From positions 17,820,498 through 17,884,497 of the forward strand of contig OU964921.1 of the NCBI GenBank assembly GCA_918807975.1: a stretch of 64,000 bases of DNA, written 5' to 3'. A model generated the notes under the pieces. It ran no database searches, had not been told where the DNA came from, and was given only the letters and a program-made list of their open reading frames with translations. Positions 44,406-56,340 of this stretch are shown here, in pieces. How positions within the stretch are numbered: the stretch's first letter is position 1; the number at the start of each line of letters is the position of its first letter. This DNA comes from Aplidium turbinatum. Taxonomy: Eukaryota; Chordata; Ascidiacea; Aplousobranchia; Polyclinidae. A program made the position numbers and the translations under genes.

Positions 44406-47129
44406 CACTTTGACTGCCATGGCTTTCATATATGAATGACACATGTGTTTTACTGGAGGCCATGGCATTCAAATATGAATGACACCTGTGTTTCACTGAA
44501 AGCCGCGTCATTCACATATGCAAGCCACTACGTGCGATTCTAATGGGCATATGAAAGCGTGGCCTCTGCTGAAAATACTGGTATGCTTGGTTTGAGAATA
44601 TTGTAAAAAATCACTTTTTTGCATCAATAAGAACATACATGTTATATTTCAACACAACATCAACAATCAACAGTTTACTGAGTTCGACGATTTGTTCGGT
44701 CATCAATTTTGATGTAAATTGAAGCATTCCTGGCACATTTGGGGTTCCTCAGGGCATTTGTTACAGTAGGTGAATGTCATCTTCGCTCGTTTTCGCGCTT
44801 CACCACGACCACATTCCTTGCTGATCTTTGCATAACATGTGTTGCATTTTCTTCGTATTTTCTTCCCATGTCCATCCACTCTTTGGACGAGAAGGTGAAC
44901 TTGTCTAATGGACGTACGAGGTGAAGGTTGACTAAGACTATCCATTTGCAGAAGATTGGCAACCAATTCCTCTCTGAACGCCGGTATTTTTATTTTCTTT
45001 CGAGAAATCTTTTTATATACCACATACGCGTTTACCACAGCCACACCTAACAAAAGCTCAATGCCAAGTTTTCGGTACCATTTTACGCCTTTTCTCATAG
45101 TTGTCACATAAGAAGCCATCTGATCTGATAGATCTATTCCAGCTTTGCCTTTATTATAGGCTAAAATTGGCAACGGTTTTTCTGTGGCTCTTCTTGATGT
45201 GCGTCTTCTATTAGCGGTTGAATTCTGACTTGGGTTGTTGATGGGTTGATTCGTGTTGGTGCTTGTGGAAGGCTGATTAGGATCGGTGTTGCTAGAAGAT
45301 TGACTTGAATTGGTGCTGATCACAGATTGATTGGGATCGGTGCTAGGAGAAGGTCGGTTTACTGGAACTATAATTGGGGCATGCTTGGTTGTTAACATCC
45401 TGACATCTCTTGTGTCCTTCCATTTCAGCACAACGATTCCATTTTCATCTTCTCTTGCAATCATTTCACCGCGCTTTAGTTTCGCTTGAAGAACATCTTT
45501 GGATATATTTTTTTTTTGGCTCTAAGGGTTCCAACCACATGAGTCTGTCTTTCCAAGAAGGTTCGTGCCAATTCGTAACTTGCATAAAAGTTGTCCACAT
45601 ACAGGGTTCTACCTTGATCAAGAAGCCCCTGCGACAACTCTACACAAACGTTTTTGGCCAATCCTATTTCTCGTTCACCTGTTGCTGATTCTCCAGAATA
45701 CACTTTTAATCCCCAAGTGTAGCCATCTACCGAACACAACTTGAATAATTTTACACCATAGCGGTGTGCTTTGTTCGGAATATACTGTCTGAAAATTAAG
45801 CGCCCTCTCCATGGAATCAGAGTCTCATCAATGACTATGTCTTCTTCAGGGTAATATAAATCTTTAAAATTTTTCTCCAGCAGGTCTATGATCGGTTGAA
45901 TTTTGCAAGACGGTCGCCTTGTTGCATGCTTTCATTGTCATTGAAATGTATCATGCTTAGCAGTAACTGAAATCTGTTCCTAGACATGATCTGTCGGGGA
46001 ACACATTGCTTGTAAACACCAACTTTTGCCCAGTAATTAGCAAGACTGCCCAGTCGCACAAGTCCCATCCACAGCAGCAATCCTAAAAACTTTTTAATTT
46101 CTTCAGCATCAGTATCCGACCACTGTTTCAATCTTCCATGTCTTGTTGGTGGTTTGGAGATTATAGTTTGTGCTGCAAATCTATTTGTTTCACTAACGAT
46201 GTGATTAATAACTTCATCGTTAACCAATAAAAGAAAGATATCCAATGGATTACAATTTGACGCTACTGCTCTCTGTACGCCTGTTAGGCCAGTAAATTGA
46301 AACGTTTTGTGCTTGCCTTCGTACTCATGCCAACGACTATCATCTACTACTTCGTCAGTTCGATCCTCTGGTTCAGTTTCATCTTCTTCTTCAACTGCAA
46401 GCGCTTGAAGAGCGTCAGAAATATTGACATCCTCATCTTCTGACGTTTCTTCGTCTGCTGAACCTCTAGGCAACCAGTCACGATCAGCTACAGAATCGTC
46501 AGAATCAAAATCTGAATCGCTTTCAAACATCAAAGTATTTATATCTTCATTAGTTAACCTTCGCTTAGCCATTATATTTTAATACGAATAACCTGAAATC
46601 AAGCAAAACAAATCTATTAGCAAAATCTTCAATTCTATTCCTTTGATTAAAGCTGATACAATACTGCTACAGGCAACTATTCAAGAACTGTGCAGCACGA
46701 GGCTTCGCTGATCACTTGATATTGATCATATAACCTGCATTTCTGTGGTTGTGGTAACCTCATTATGGTAACGTTGCAGAAAAGGGGAAATATTTTATTA
46801 TTTTTTGGTTGTAAATTGCAGCAAATACGTCAAAATATTTCAAACGTATCTTTGTATTACCTTCAATACTATATGTAGACGTAGTCAAACAGCTGTTTGT
46901 GGCTACAGATACAATCTTAGTATAGAAAATACCTTAATAACGGGCAGTATGAATAAAAACGCAAAGAAAATGATGGCTTTCAAATATGAATGCCATGGCC
47001 TCTGGTGTAAAAAAAGCCTGAAATTTACGTGTGAGGCCACGGCTTTCATATATGAAAGCCACAAAAAATTGCAGTTTTTCACGTGGCCTCCAGTGAAATT
47101 TTTACAAAAATGGCTTGGCAGTCAAAGTG
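44406..47129 (-). mobile_element. piggyBac transposon
   Basis: Terminal repeats CACTTTGACTGCCATGG (left) and the complement of TTGGCAGTCAAAGTG (right). TTAA lies directly outside on the left (44402-44405). On the right TTAA is at 47132-47135, with two extra T between, so that edge has slipped. Inside both ends the motif TTCATATATGAA/TTCAAATATGAA recurs (44417-44530 and 46975-47065). The element is 2.72 kb, about full length for the superfamily. Confidence 0.9.
44703..46572 (-). pseudogene. piggyBac transposase, full-length but frameshifted
   Basis: On the minus strand, the start at 46572 gives MAKRRLTNEDINTLMFESD and an acidic N-terminal region, then the DDE_Tnp_1_7 domain from about residue 100 (NPLDIFLLLVNDEVINHIV, KFLGLLLWMGLV). 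Next comes VIDETLIPWRGRLIFRQYIP with the first catalytic Asp (about 45.8 kb), then TLYVDNFYASYELARTF with the second Asp (about 45.6 kb) and DLSDQM with the third (about 45.12 kb). A C-terminal cysteine-rich finger ends it (CNTCYAKISKEC, CNKCPEEPQMCQECF). Two frameshifts, near 45.89 kb and 45.47 kb, divide it into three open frames. All key residues remain, so inactivation is recent. PiggyBac transposases excise without leaving a footprint at TTAA. Confidence 0.92.
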
Positions 47130-47135
47130 TTTTAA

Positions 47136-47412
47136 AGAAGTAAATTGTAGTAAATGAATTTTATGCATAACGTTTATGTTTTCATCTTACCAATAAAGTA
47201 TCCTTAAAGATGACAATCATATTCCAATCATATGCAGGACATATTTAAGCAGGATGAAGAGCAGCTGTTTACATTTGAATCATGCCAGGTGGTAAGATTA
47301 TTGGTATCAACGAGCTCCTGCAGAGCGTGCTCTTTGTGACCATAGATCAATATAACCTGTTTAAAGGTATGAACACTGATCCTCTAGACAAGTTCCATGC
47401 AACGCACTTCTC
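47136..47412. other. Short non-coding stretch
   Basis: No feature recognised. Confidence 0.4.
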
Positions 47413-47414
47413 TG

Positions 47415-47890
47415 CAGTGGCGTAGCAGCCACTTGGCGGTTCTGGCTCTGCGCCAGGGGCGGCAAAATGAGGCTGCACAGTGCACACAGCACGAGAAATG
47501 AAGTAATGCAAAAATAAATAAAAAGTAAAACAAGAAAATGATTTACAAAGAGACAGCTAGTACACCTTAAAAAATTTAAGGATATAACAACAGCTAAAAA
47601 GCTCGAGTTGCTTCTTGCGTGATGTTGGATAGCTGTAGCCTGCAGCCTACTTTGTCTGTTGTTCAATTTTTAGTAACATTTATTAGGTCATAAATCTAGA
47701 GGAGTTTCTCAAAATGATAAAGCCGTATTTACGTTCTACCATGAATGATGATCGGCTATCAGCTCTATCGATTCTTTCTATAGAAAGAGATTACGTTCAA
47801 AAACTTGATTTTGAAGATATTATCGCTGATTTTGCTTCGGCGAAAGCTCGAAAAATTCAATTTTGAGGCGGCTATTGATCTATTATTTGC
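47415..47890 (+). mobile_element. hAT remnant (DUF4371/ZMYM1-like)
   Basis: Begins CAGTGGCGTAGCAGCC, a typical hAT terminal sequence. 47714-47866 encodes IKPYLRSTMNDDRLSALSIL then SIERDYVQKLDFEDIIADFA, the end of a DUF4371-type hAT transposase (consensus: LKSYLRSTMSQERLNGLAML). I cannot find the other terminal repeat, so the right edge is uncertain. Confidence 0.7.
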
Positions 47891-49098
47891 CTAATACATT
47901 TGTTGTCCATTTTTTGTCTTTCATTTTGTCGTTGAGTCTTCCACATTTTTCTTTTATTTCATTAGAAAAACAAAGATATCCTTACTTAACGCCAACGGTT
48001 TGATTTCTAATATGCTTTGTATTTTGCATTTGGGTTGCAAACGCAGAAAGTTATGAGTCAAAATTTGTAAATTATAAAGTCAAAATTTCAAGATTTCAAC
48101 TTCAGTGAAATGTTTGCAACCTATATAGGAATAAGATGTAGGGGTGAAATGCTTTCTTTTTGTCCGATAGTCCAAATGTAAAATTGTAAGAATTGGATTG
48201 TAAGAATATGTATTGTAAGAATTGGATAATCATCACGGTTCATTACTGCACATTGTATATTCAGTGATTATTTGATATATACAAAAATCTTACGAGATGT
48301 AGCCTGCCACAGTAGCCTACTAGCCTAGCGATTAGCCTGCCAGACAGCAGAGCAGACACGAACAGCGAGCAAACTAAAGTTGCCAGATGTTTTTAAAATT
48401 TATAGCCCAACTGCTACTGAAAAGTAGCCCAGTCGTCGAAAGTGATGAAACAAGTCCAGAATATAGTCAAAGCTTTTTTTGTGAATATAAAACAAAACAA
48501 GAAAAAACTCCACTGCTAACATTTTTCCGCGACTTTGAAATAAAACTAGCCTAACTCCAGGGGAAAACCGCAGAACTGACAATCCTGGAGAAAACCTACG
48601 AACTCGACGCAATCACGCAAAGAAACTTTGCAAATGAGTTGACGTAAGAAAGCGATACAGCTTCTGATTGGTCAGTTTTCGAGATAGGCACAAAATAGGG
48701 AACCTTTTGTAAATATGCTTCCGGGTGTGCAAAATAGGCAATCTTTCTAACGTATTTCAACGCAATGTATCGAATTTTATCAGGCAAAATTGAACAGCAC
48801 TGCAATAATTTAAGGATATGGTTTGGTCCGTCTTTGTACAATGGTTCACATTTTGAAACGAAGTGCACATGGTGCTACCAATGCCATCTCGAATGGCGCT
48901 TGCGCTTGAAGAGTGAGCTGCTTAATTCGCCGCATAACTGAATGAGGTCGTGTGGCTTCTTGCGTCACAATGCTCTCGGCACGAGTCGGAAAACGTCTGC
49001 ACTAACGCTACTATTTACTGCTGTGCAAAGTTTCACTAGTTTTTTTTTTCTTTAGGTTTATTTTTGCGTGTCATGTGAGCGAAAGTGAATTTTTCCTG
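47891..49098. other. Non-coding stretch with an inverted dispersed repeat
   Basis: 48625-48720 matches 29180-29270 in inverted orientation. TAGCCTA-type motifs are dense near 48298-48345. I see no coding region. Confidence 0.5.
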
Positions 49099-49648
49099 GT
49101 AGTGCAGGCTCTTAGGGGCAAAAATGAGCATCTTTAGGCTAAACGTGTTACACGTTGGTTTTTTGCATTTTTTTGTAGTTGATGACTCTAACTTCAATTT
49201 TAGTGGGTGCCGCAACTTTTTGGGCCACGTGATCACCCCCAAATCGGGGATTCCCCCCAAATCAATTTGAGCTCTTATTTTTACAGCATTTCTATGCAAT
49301 TAGATACGTTATTTTTTATATTTGGACTGACTACCACTACAAAATACACGAGATAAAAATCACCCAAAATTATGTTATTAATGACGTCATTGTGACGTCA
49401 TAACATTAATTTTTTACTTTTTTTTTTTATTGTAGTCGCTTGTTTGTTGTTGGTGTTACTTTTTTGGTTACAATAAGTTACCAATGCTAAAATAATTCCC
49501 TCTTCAAATATGACGTCAGCATTGCATCATGAATGACGTCATCATTTTGTTTGGTGATTTTTTTTTTCAGATGTTTTTCGTACAGGTTAGTATAGTAGGT
49601 AGGCAATAACCAGTATTTTATACAGGTTGATTAGTGATAGGCCTATCA

Positions 49649-52622
49649 CACTGGTCTACAAATTTCAACTTTTTTTTTCAGGTTTGGGTTTTGACAACTG
49701 ATTTTGGCTAATTTTGGGGCGCTGAATCCGAAAATGAACTCAGATTTTCTCTATCACATCAAGTTTTCTTTCTATCGTTGTCATTATTTTATGAAATTGA
49801 CCAATTTTTACCCTTTTTAGTGCAGTAAAATGTCAAATATAATTATTTTCTGACAGCTATAAACTTTCAAACATAGAGATATTTTTACACTAAATTCATA
49901 AATTGGTTCAGATTTCCTCTAAAAAAAAAAAAAATCCTGTTTTGATAATCGTAATATGGTAGGACATAGTGGAGATTGGTAGCTTTGAGTTTTTCCATGC
50001 TGGCTTGAACTACCTGTCTTGGCTTCTCAAGCGTTATCTGTGGATCAGCAACTATCTCTGTGCGTGTGCAGATGGAATATCGTAGGAAGACAGCTGGTGG
50101 GAGTAGATTTGACTTAGTAATAAATTCTTGCTTAGTAAGGAAGATTTATTTAGAAGTTTCATAAAGCACATTTACATTGTACAGACCAACATCAGAGTTC
50201 AAGCTGAAAAGTGGTTTGTAGAAGGAAAAGGTATTTTCATACTTTATAAGTTTGAATTCAAGTTGGTTAGAGTTTTTGGTATAGTGGTGTTTCTATGGAA
50301 AAACTTGCTCTTAGAAAACTACTAACAAAGAAAGCTTATATTTGATCTCCAGCTATGTCTGCTTCCAGCAAAAGAAGAAAATGTTGCAATGATCCGGATA
50401 TATTTTGTTACATTTGTGGATGCTTCATGTTGAAGTCTTAACAATGCAATGTTACCACGTTTGTAAAAAGGGCATATCTTGCTTACTTTAAAGTCAAGTT
50501 GGGGGACCAGGACAAAAGCTGGGCTCCTCATAAAGTGTGCAAGACCTGCGTTGAATGTCTGAGAAGTTGGTCGCAAGGAAAAGGTTCACAAATGAAATTT
50601 GGAATACCCATGATTTGGCGAGAGCAACGAAATCATGTTGACGATTGTTATTTTTGTCTTGTTAGTGTGAAAGGGTATAACAAAAAGAGTAAACATCGTT
50701 TGAAATATCCAAATCTGGATTCGGCATTGCGGCCAGTTCCTCACAGTGATGAAAAGCCACTGCCAGTATTTACATCACTTCCAGAACTACACGAAGAGGC
50801 TATTTCTTCTTCAGAAGCATCGTTTAGTGAAGGAGAAAGTGAAATTTTTCAACCAGCACCCGAGGACCTGTCAGACAAGCCTTCCCAGTTTAATCAGATG
50901 CAATTAAATGATTTAGTGAGAGATTTGTATTCGCCTAAGCAATTTGCGGAGTTATTAGCATCAAGGCTACAGGAAAGGAAACTTCTTAAAGCTGGTACAA
51001 GCGTGACATTTTATCGCAAACGAGAAGAAGAACTGCTTCCATATTTTGCTTCCCACAATGATTTAGTTTATTGCAACAATATAGAAGGGCTTCTTCTAGA
51101 AATGGGATTACCACAGTATGATGCAGACGAATGGAGACTTTTCATTGAAAGCTCCAAACGAAGTTTGAAGTGTGTTCTACTTCACAATGGTAACGTGTAC
51201 GGTTCTATTCCGATAGGACATTCGGTGACAATGAAAGAAGAGTATCAGAACATCAAAACCGTTCTTGAAAAGTTAAAGTACATGGTTGGCTCATCTGTGT
51301 AGAATTAAAAATGGTGAACTTTTTGCTGGGGCAACAAAGTGGCCACACCAAATACCCATGTTTCCTATGCTACTGGGACAGCAGGGCCATGGATCAGCAC
51401 TGGAACAAAGAAGAGTGGCCTCCAAGGCTCACCTTGACACCTGGAGACAAAAATATCATACGTGATCAGTTAGTTGATATCAAAAAGATCCTCTTGCCTC
51501 CTCTTCACATCAAACTTGGTCTCATGAAACAATATGTAAACGCTTTGGATTATGAAGGAGAGTGTTTTAAGTATATATGTTATGCTTTTCCTGGTCTCAG
51601 TGAAGAGAAACAAAGAGCTGGGATTTTCAATGGACCACAAATCAGGCAAATTGTTAAAGGATAAAAATTTTGTAAAATCAATGTTGCCATTCGAGGCTAG
51701 AGCTTGGAATGCTTTTGGTGCTGTTGTGAGAACTTTTTTGGGAAACAGAAAAGCAGAAAAATATAAAGATCTCTTAAGGGAGCTACTGCTTAGTTTTGAA
51801 GATTTGGGATGCAGGATGAGCATCAAAGTTCACTATTTGAAGAGCCATGCGGGTGAGTTTCCAGAAAACCTTGGGAAAGTTAGTGAAGAACAGGGTGAAC
51901 GTTTTCACCAGGATATTAAAATTATGGAGGAACGTTATCAAGGTCGGTGGGATTGTCATATGATGGCCGACTATTGCTGGAGTTTTAAAAGAGAAATTCC
52001 AGATGCTGCTCATAAAAGAAAGTCGCTCAAAAGAGCATTTTTAAGCTTATAAGTGAAGAGTTCATATTTTATGAAAGCTCTTTTTTTGACTGTTTTTGAA
52101 CTCTCCCTGCTTAAGTCCCTTTGAGTCAATCTTTATTTTGGCACTTTGCTATTTCTGTGTGTGTCTTCAGAATTTCTGCACTCCATTGGAATGTCTATGT
52201 GCATATTGTGTGAACTGTAGGCTATAATTCAGATAATACCTTGTCACTGTCCTATCGACATGTTCGTCAGCATAATGTAGCGTTTAATGTTATTATGGTT
52301 GCTCTTTTGCATGCCTATTTTTTATTCCAAAGCATGAAATTTTAATAAAAACAACGCAAATTTGTGTGAATATAATATAGAGTGCTTGTTTGCTAATTAA
52401 AGCTAGATTATTGCAGGTAAAACAGTGTTTATTGCATCAGAATTCCTTGTTTTGACAACAGAGGAGAGACAAAAATTGATTTTTTTCAAAAATTAGGGAT
52501 ATTTCATATCTCAAAAACGTGATGTGGTAGAGAAAATCTGAGTTCATTTTCGGATTCAGCGCCCCAAAATTAGGTAAAATGAGTTATCAAAACCCAAACC
52601 TGAAATTTTGTGTAGACCAGTG
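49649..52622 (+). mobile_element. CACTA-like (EnSpm-type) DNA transposon, copy 1
   Basis: Long inverted repeats of about 115 bp start CACTGGTCTACA and include TTTGGGGCGCTGAATCCGAA and ATGAACTCAGATTTTCTCTA; the complement lies at about 52505-52622. A 3-bp duplication TCA (49646-49648 and 52623-52625) flanks it. CACTG ends with a 3-bp duplication fit the CACTA/EnSpm superfamily. It is 2.97 kb with one gene, which is broken. Confidence 0.8.
50355..52052 (+). pseudogene. Transposon-encoded protein of copy 1, broken in three places
   Basis: The ATG at 50355 starts SASSKRRKCCNDPDIFCYIC. An early in-frame TAA follows at the 16th codon or so after that, then GDQDKSWAPHKVCKTCVECL (cysteine finger), IPMIWREQRNHVDDCYFC, KRSLKCVLLHNGNVYGSIP, and, after a frameshift near 51.29 kb, FLLGQQSGHTKYPCFLCYWD and PPLHIKLGLMKQYVNALD. 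A second frameshift near 51.65 kb precedes VSEEQGERFHQDIKIMEERY and WDCHMMADYCW. I know this roughly 560-residue family from Hydra and arthropod genomes as an unnamed multicopy protein; here it lies alone between CACTA-type ends, so it is probably the transposase. The catalytic residues are not established. Confidence 0.72.
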
Positions 52623-52639
52623 TCATGAATGTAACTACC

Positions 52640-54410
52640 AAATAAACTAGCCTACTCATCATCGGCGTATGAGCAGATCTTCCCAGGCTAGATTGGAGGC
52701 CAGGAAATCATCAGCCACTCAACAGTCTCGTCGTCCAGGACCCTCAGACCATGCGCACCGTGTGGAGGCCGGTGGGTTAGGCAGTGGTGGGTGACATGAT
52801 CTGCGGTCTGTTCAGTGGCACCACACTCGCATTCTGGTGAAGGAGCCAGGCCCCACTGGTGCATGTCCGAACAAAAACGACCGACGCCAGTTCGCAGGCG
52901 GTTAAGCCTGACCCACGCAAGCCTTGCAAGGGACATCCCCGGTGGACGGGGATCGGCGTCGGGTATAAAGTCACGGAGCGTGGAGGTGTGGTTTTGCCAC
53001 TCCGTGTTCCACATGTCGTTCGTCCAGTGTTCCGCACTTAAACCAAGTTCTTCTGTGTTTTTAAGTAGTTGTTGTGTGGCAGGCACAAAGGGGCGTCTTG
53101 ATTTCAGGGGGCAAGTCATAGGTGTTGAACAGGAGAGGAGCCAAGACTGAGCCCTGTGGGACGTCGTTTTTAAGTCGGCGTAGTCTGCTTCGACGACCTC
53201 TATTGGTTGTGAGGGTAAAATTGCGGTTTTGCACAAGTTCCATAATCATATGGACCATGTGTCTGTCAGGAAGCAGACGGAGTAACTTGCAGGTAAGGCC
53301 GCTATGCCATGTGGTATCATAGGCAGCTGTGAGATCAACAAACACGGCGCCAGCCTTCTTCTTAGCCGAAAAACTGTCCTCAATGTTTTGGGTCATAAGT
53401 GTGACCTGATCTACAGTTGATCGTCCGTGTCGGAAGCCCGCTTGCTCAATGCTCACGGGGGAGCTGCGGATCTATTATTGGTTCGACACGGGCGTAGATG
53501 AGTCTCTCGAGGATCTTGAAAGGGATGCAGAGCAGTGAGTTTGGGGGGTAGCTCTTCGGATCCCCTGGGGGCTTTGGCTTAGGAACTGCAACCACAAGGT
53601 CTCTTCTCCAGATTCTGGGAATTCTCAGGTGGTGCAAACAGCAGGAAAGGAAGTCTTTTAACTAGGACTTTAAGAAGGCAGCAGCATGGAGTATCAACTC
53701 CGGGCATGGGTGGTCAAGGCCCGGGGCTTTACCTGGTTTTGTGTGCTGGAGGGCGACGGAAAATTCCTCAGGGGTGAACTCACCCGAGATGTTGTTCCCA
53801 TCTGTGGTTTACCCTCCAGAGGTCCTTCGTTTCTTGTAAGACGGATCTGTCTGATTCACGGTCTCTCGATTTGTATTTCCCATTCTCCACGAGTCGTGAG
53901 GCGATGGAATTTGCTGAAACCGGACATTGTTGCAGAGAGGCACGTCATCTACCAGTTAGGTTGTTCAATGTACTCCATGCTATGCGGCTGGAGTGCGTAA
54001 ATTCGATTGATTCAACAGCTTCTGTCCAGCAATCCTTCCTCTTTGAGTCCAGCCTTGCCAACAGGGCTGTGGCTAAGCGGTTGGTATCGTTGCCGTGGGG
54101 GACTTGGAGGAAGTCGGAGTAGAGGCTTTCGCACTCCTTATCCGAGCACGGCATGTCGTTCTGTTGTCGGCTGCGGGGATGGAGTGTTTTTCCGCTGATG
54201 TTATTGCATCACAAAAGTTCTGGTAGGCTTCTTCCACGTTGTTGTTGTGTGGGGATAGGATATACTGTGTGGCTTCGTTGCTGAGGAGGCTGTAGTACTC
54301 CCAGTTAGCCATTCTGAAGTTCCATCGCTTAACAAGCTTGCACGGGACAGGCATTGTGAGCATTGGAGCCGTGATGAGCGAGGGTCAATGTTGGGACTGG
54401 GGTAACCTGT
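52640..54410 (-). mobile_element. Jockey-like LINE fragment
   Basis: On the minus strand, in order: an N-terminal linker region (about 54.36-54.07 kb); RT fingers with WRRDLVVAVPKPKPPGDPKS and an SLLCIPFKILERLIYARV-like block (53.64-53.45 kb); EQAGFRHGRSTVDQVTLMTQ, VFVDLTAAYDTTWH with the first Asp, and DVPQGSVLAPLLFNTY (53.45-53.06 kb); and the tail with [14 protein letters not shown] and CECGATEQTADHVTHHC (to 52.69 kb). The YADD region is damaged, but YADLKTT near 53.18 kb marks it. At least two frameshifts separate the frames. The endonuclease domain is absent, cut off by the hAT/PIN-like region at about 54.4 kb. Confidence 0.85.
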
Positions 54411-54734
54411 CTAGCACACGTCTGTCCGGTTAACAATTATCGGGGTCATCACTAGCAAAGTTGGAAAAAACGCAAAATTGGAAAATGTACTGCAAGTATC
54501 CGGAGGTGGGCAGTAGCGCGCTACTTTTGTAGCGGCGCTACTTTTTAGTTGGAATAGCGGCTGCAGTAACGGCGCTATTTTTTTTTCAAAGTAGCGGTAG
54601 CGGGAGAGGCGCTACTTTTTTTCAGTCGCACTCCCGCTACCCGCTACGTTTTAATTTAAATTGAAAAAAATGCTTGTTTTTTCGCCATACTGGCGGGGTC
54701 CAGCAGCTATATAATCGGCTTGGTTGCAAAGTTT

Positions 54735-55435
54735 CGGTCTTTTCTAGCTGACGTCAACTTCTTCGGCGAGTATCTCCGTGTGATGAAGCCTATCTGCCAG
54801 GCTTTAGACATTCTCCAGGCGAGACCAAAGCATATTACGGAGTCTTGCTTCTAACCATCACATTTTGCGGGAACAAGTTGACCGACATCAGTGATCTTGT
54901 GACCTGTGAGGAGTTGAAAGTGAAAGTCCTTGAAGGGGTGAAGAAACGCTTCAACAAGTGCTTCAACAACATGAAATGCGTTATGGCATCATGTCTTCAT
55001 CCCCCCTTCAAGACGTCGTGGCTACAATTTCTGCACTACGTTTCCACGGATGATGCTGACGCACTGCGAGAAAAAGTCAAGACAGATGTAATTCGACTGT
55101 TGCGGGAGCCATCAAGCCAGGTTGATACTGAGAGGAGTGACACCTACACCAGTCATGACTCCGAAGATGTATTTTTTGGAGTGTTTGCGCCATCCCGTGA
55201 AACGTCGGTGCAGAAGGAAGCAGCAATTGTGGACGCCTTTTTTTCGGACAAGAACAAGTCCTTGAGCTTTTCGAATACCGAGTTAAAACATCTGTTCATT
55301 AAATACAACACCCCCATTCCTTCCAATGCTGCGGTGGAGAGACCTTTCTCTGTTGGAAAAGATGTGCTTAAGCGAAAGCGGGCAGGACTTAGTGACTCTC
55401 ATTTTGAAATGCTCGTGTTTTTGAAAGATGCGTAA
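54735..55435 (+). pseudogene. hAT transposase C-terminal part, copy 2
   Basis: Starts upstream of the longest open frame with FRSFLADVNFFGEYLRVMKP and ICQALDILQARPKH (about 54735-54835). After a frameshift it reads LVTCEELKVKVLEGVKKRFN, then KCVMASCLHPPFKTSWLQFL, an acidic linker, and the hATC block YNTPIPSNAAVERPFSVGKD. Conserved L in ERLFS is P here. Compared with copy 1 it keeps more of the N-terminal side. The BED finger is missing. Confidence 0.82.
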
Positions 55436-55561
55436 CAATAAATTTCACTTAGAATGTGTTTTCTATAACGACGTTAATATGACAGCGTAAACGAATGATA
55501 ATATTCGTTTTCAAGATCATTTTTGCGTCACTAGGGATTTGAGTGTTTCCTAGTGTCATTT

Positions 55562-56130
55562 CCCAGTCAGCAAGGGTTCGTGGGGCCCACGTGGGATTTC
55601 CATGGGCATTCGTGGGCTTGTGGGCTTAAGGTGAGTTTATCTGATGTTTCCGATTAGGCCCCAAGTGCGCGGCCTACTTCATATTTTTTTCTTTACAACC
55701 GATTCCCGACATCTTTTATTGAATTTATCTTAATGATGTTATCATATCATGAAAATGTATCTGGGAATTTATTTTCATTTCTTGAAATAAACTTTCTGGG
55801 CTTTCTGTGGGCATGAAGTGGGCTACCCACTATGATGAAAAATTATAAAATATACGTTCGCACCGGTCCATTATGCTATATTAAAGTGCAATAATCATAA
55901 AAATTGAATATATACAACGATACAATGCGACGGCGGTTTACATTCTAATAATGGTTTCATGGTAGGCTGCCCACCCATTAGACGTAGGTGGGCTGCCCAC
56001 TTGGGACATTTCTGCAAACCGTGGGAACATTTCTGCAAACCGTGGACACATAGGTACTGGGGCCTACGCAATACAATGTGAGTAACCCATATGCAGCCCA
56101 AGTGGGCCCCACGAACCTTTGCTGACTGGG
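55562..56130. mobile_element. MITE with CCCAGTCAGC ends
   Basis: Ends CCCAGTCAGCAAGGGTTCG and inverted CGAACCTTTGCTGACTGGG, continuing as TGGGGCCCACGTGGG and GTGGGCCCCACG. hAT copy 1 keeps the empty site (TGTCATTTTAGAC read in this orientation), which fits a 2-bp TT duplication. No coding region. The responsible transposase is unknown. Confidence 0.85.
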
Positions 56131-56340
56131 TTTAGACAAAAGTAGCGGAAGAAGTAGCGGTAGCGCGCGCTACTTTGGCCCGAGTAGCGGTAGCGGGTAG
56201 CGCGCTACTTTTGTAAATTGGTAGCGGGTAGCGGTAGGCGCTACTTTGGCCCAAGTAGCGGTAGCGGGTAGCGCGCTACTTTAAAAGTAGCGGGTAGCGC
56301 GCTACTTTAAAAGTAGCGGGTGCCCGCCTCTGCAAGTATC

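Larger units (their letters stand above)
49099..52640 (+). repeat. Unit 1 of a direct duplication (unit 2 from 60786)
   Basis: From AGTGCAGGCTCTTAGGGG on, the sequence matches 60786-64000 over its whole visible length apart from single-base changes, a SINE and a 5-bp insertion in unit 2. The match begins about 550 bp to the left of the CACTA-like element's terminal repeat, so more than the element was copied. Unit 2 runs off the window, so the right limit of the duplication is unknown; 52640 is a minimum set by the element. Confidence 0.8.
54501..56332 (+). mobile_element. hAT element with GTAGCG arrays, copy 2, holding a MITE
   Basis: Ends CGGAGGTGGGCAGTAGCG and GTAGCGGGTGCCCGCCTCTG are flanked by a perfect 8-bp duplication CAAGTATC (54493-54500 and 56333-56340). 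It belongs to the same family as 22834-24030, in the opposite orientation, with GTAGCG arrays at 54510-54650 and 56140-56330. It sits inside the coding region of a PIN-like family gene and contains a 569-bp MITE (55562-56130). Confidence 0.92.

Noticed and set aside
51470-52013. Minus-strand open frames opposite the CACTA-like gene (also at 63446-63989)
   Set aside because: Antisense shadows of the conserved protein; no codon or domain signal of their own.
55895-56101. Short open frame inside the CCCAGTCAGC MITE
   Set aside because: Reads through the terminal repeats; no domain.
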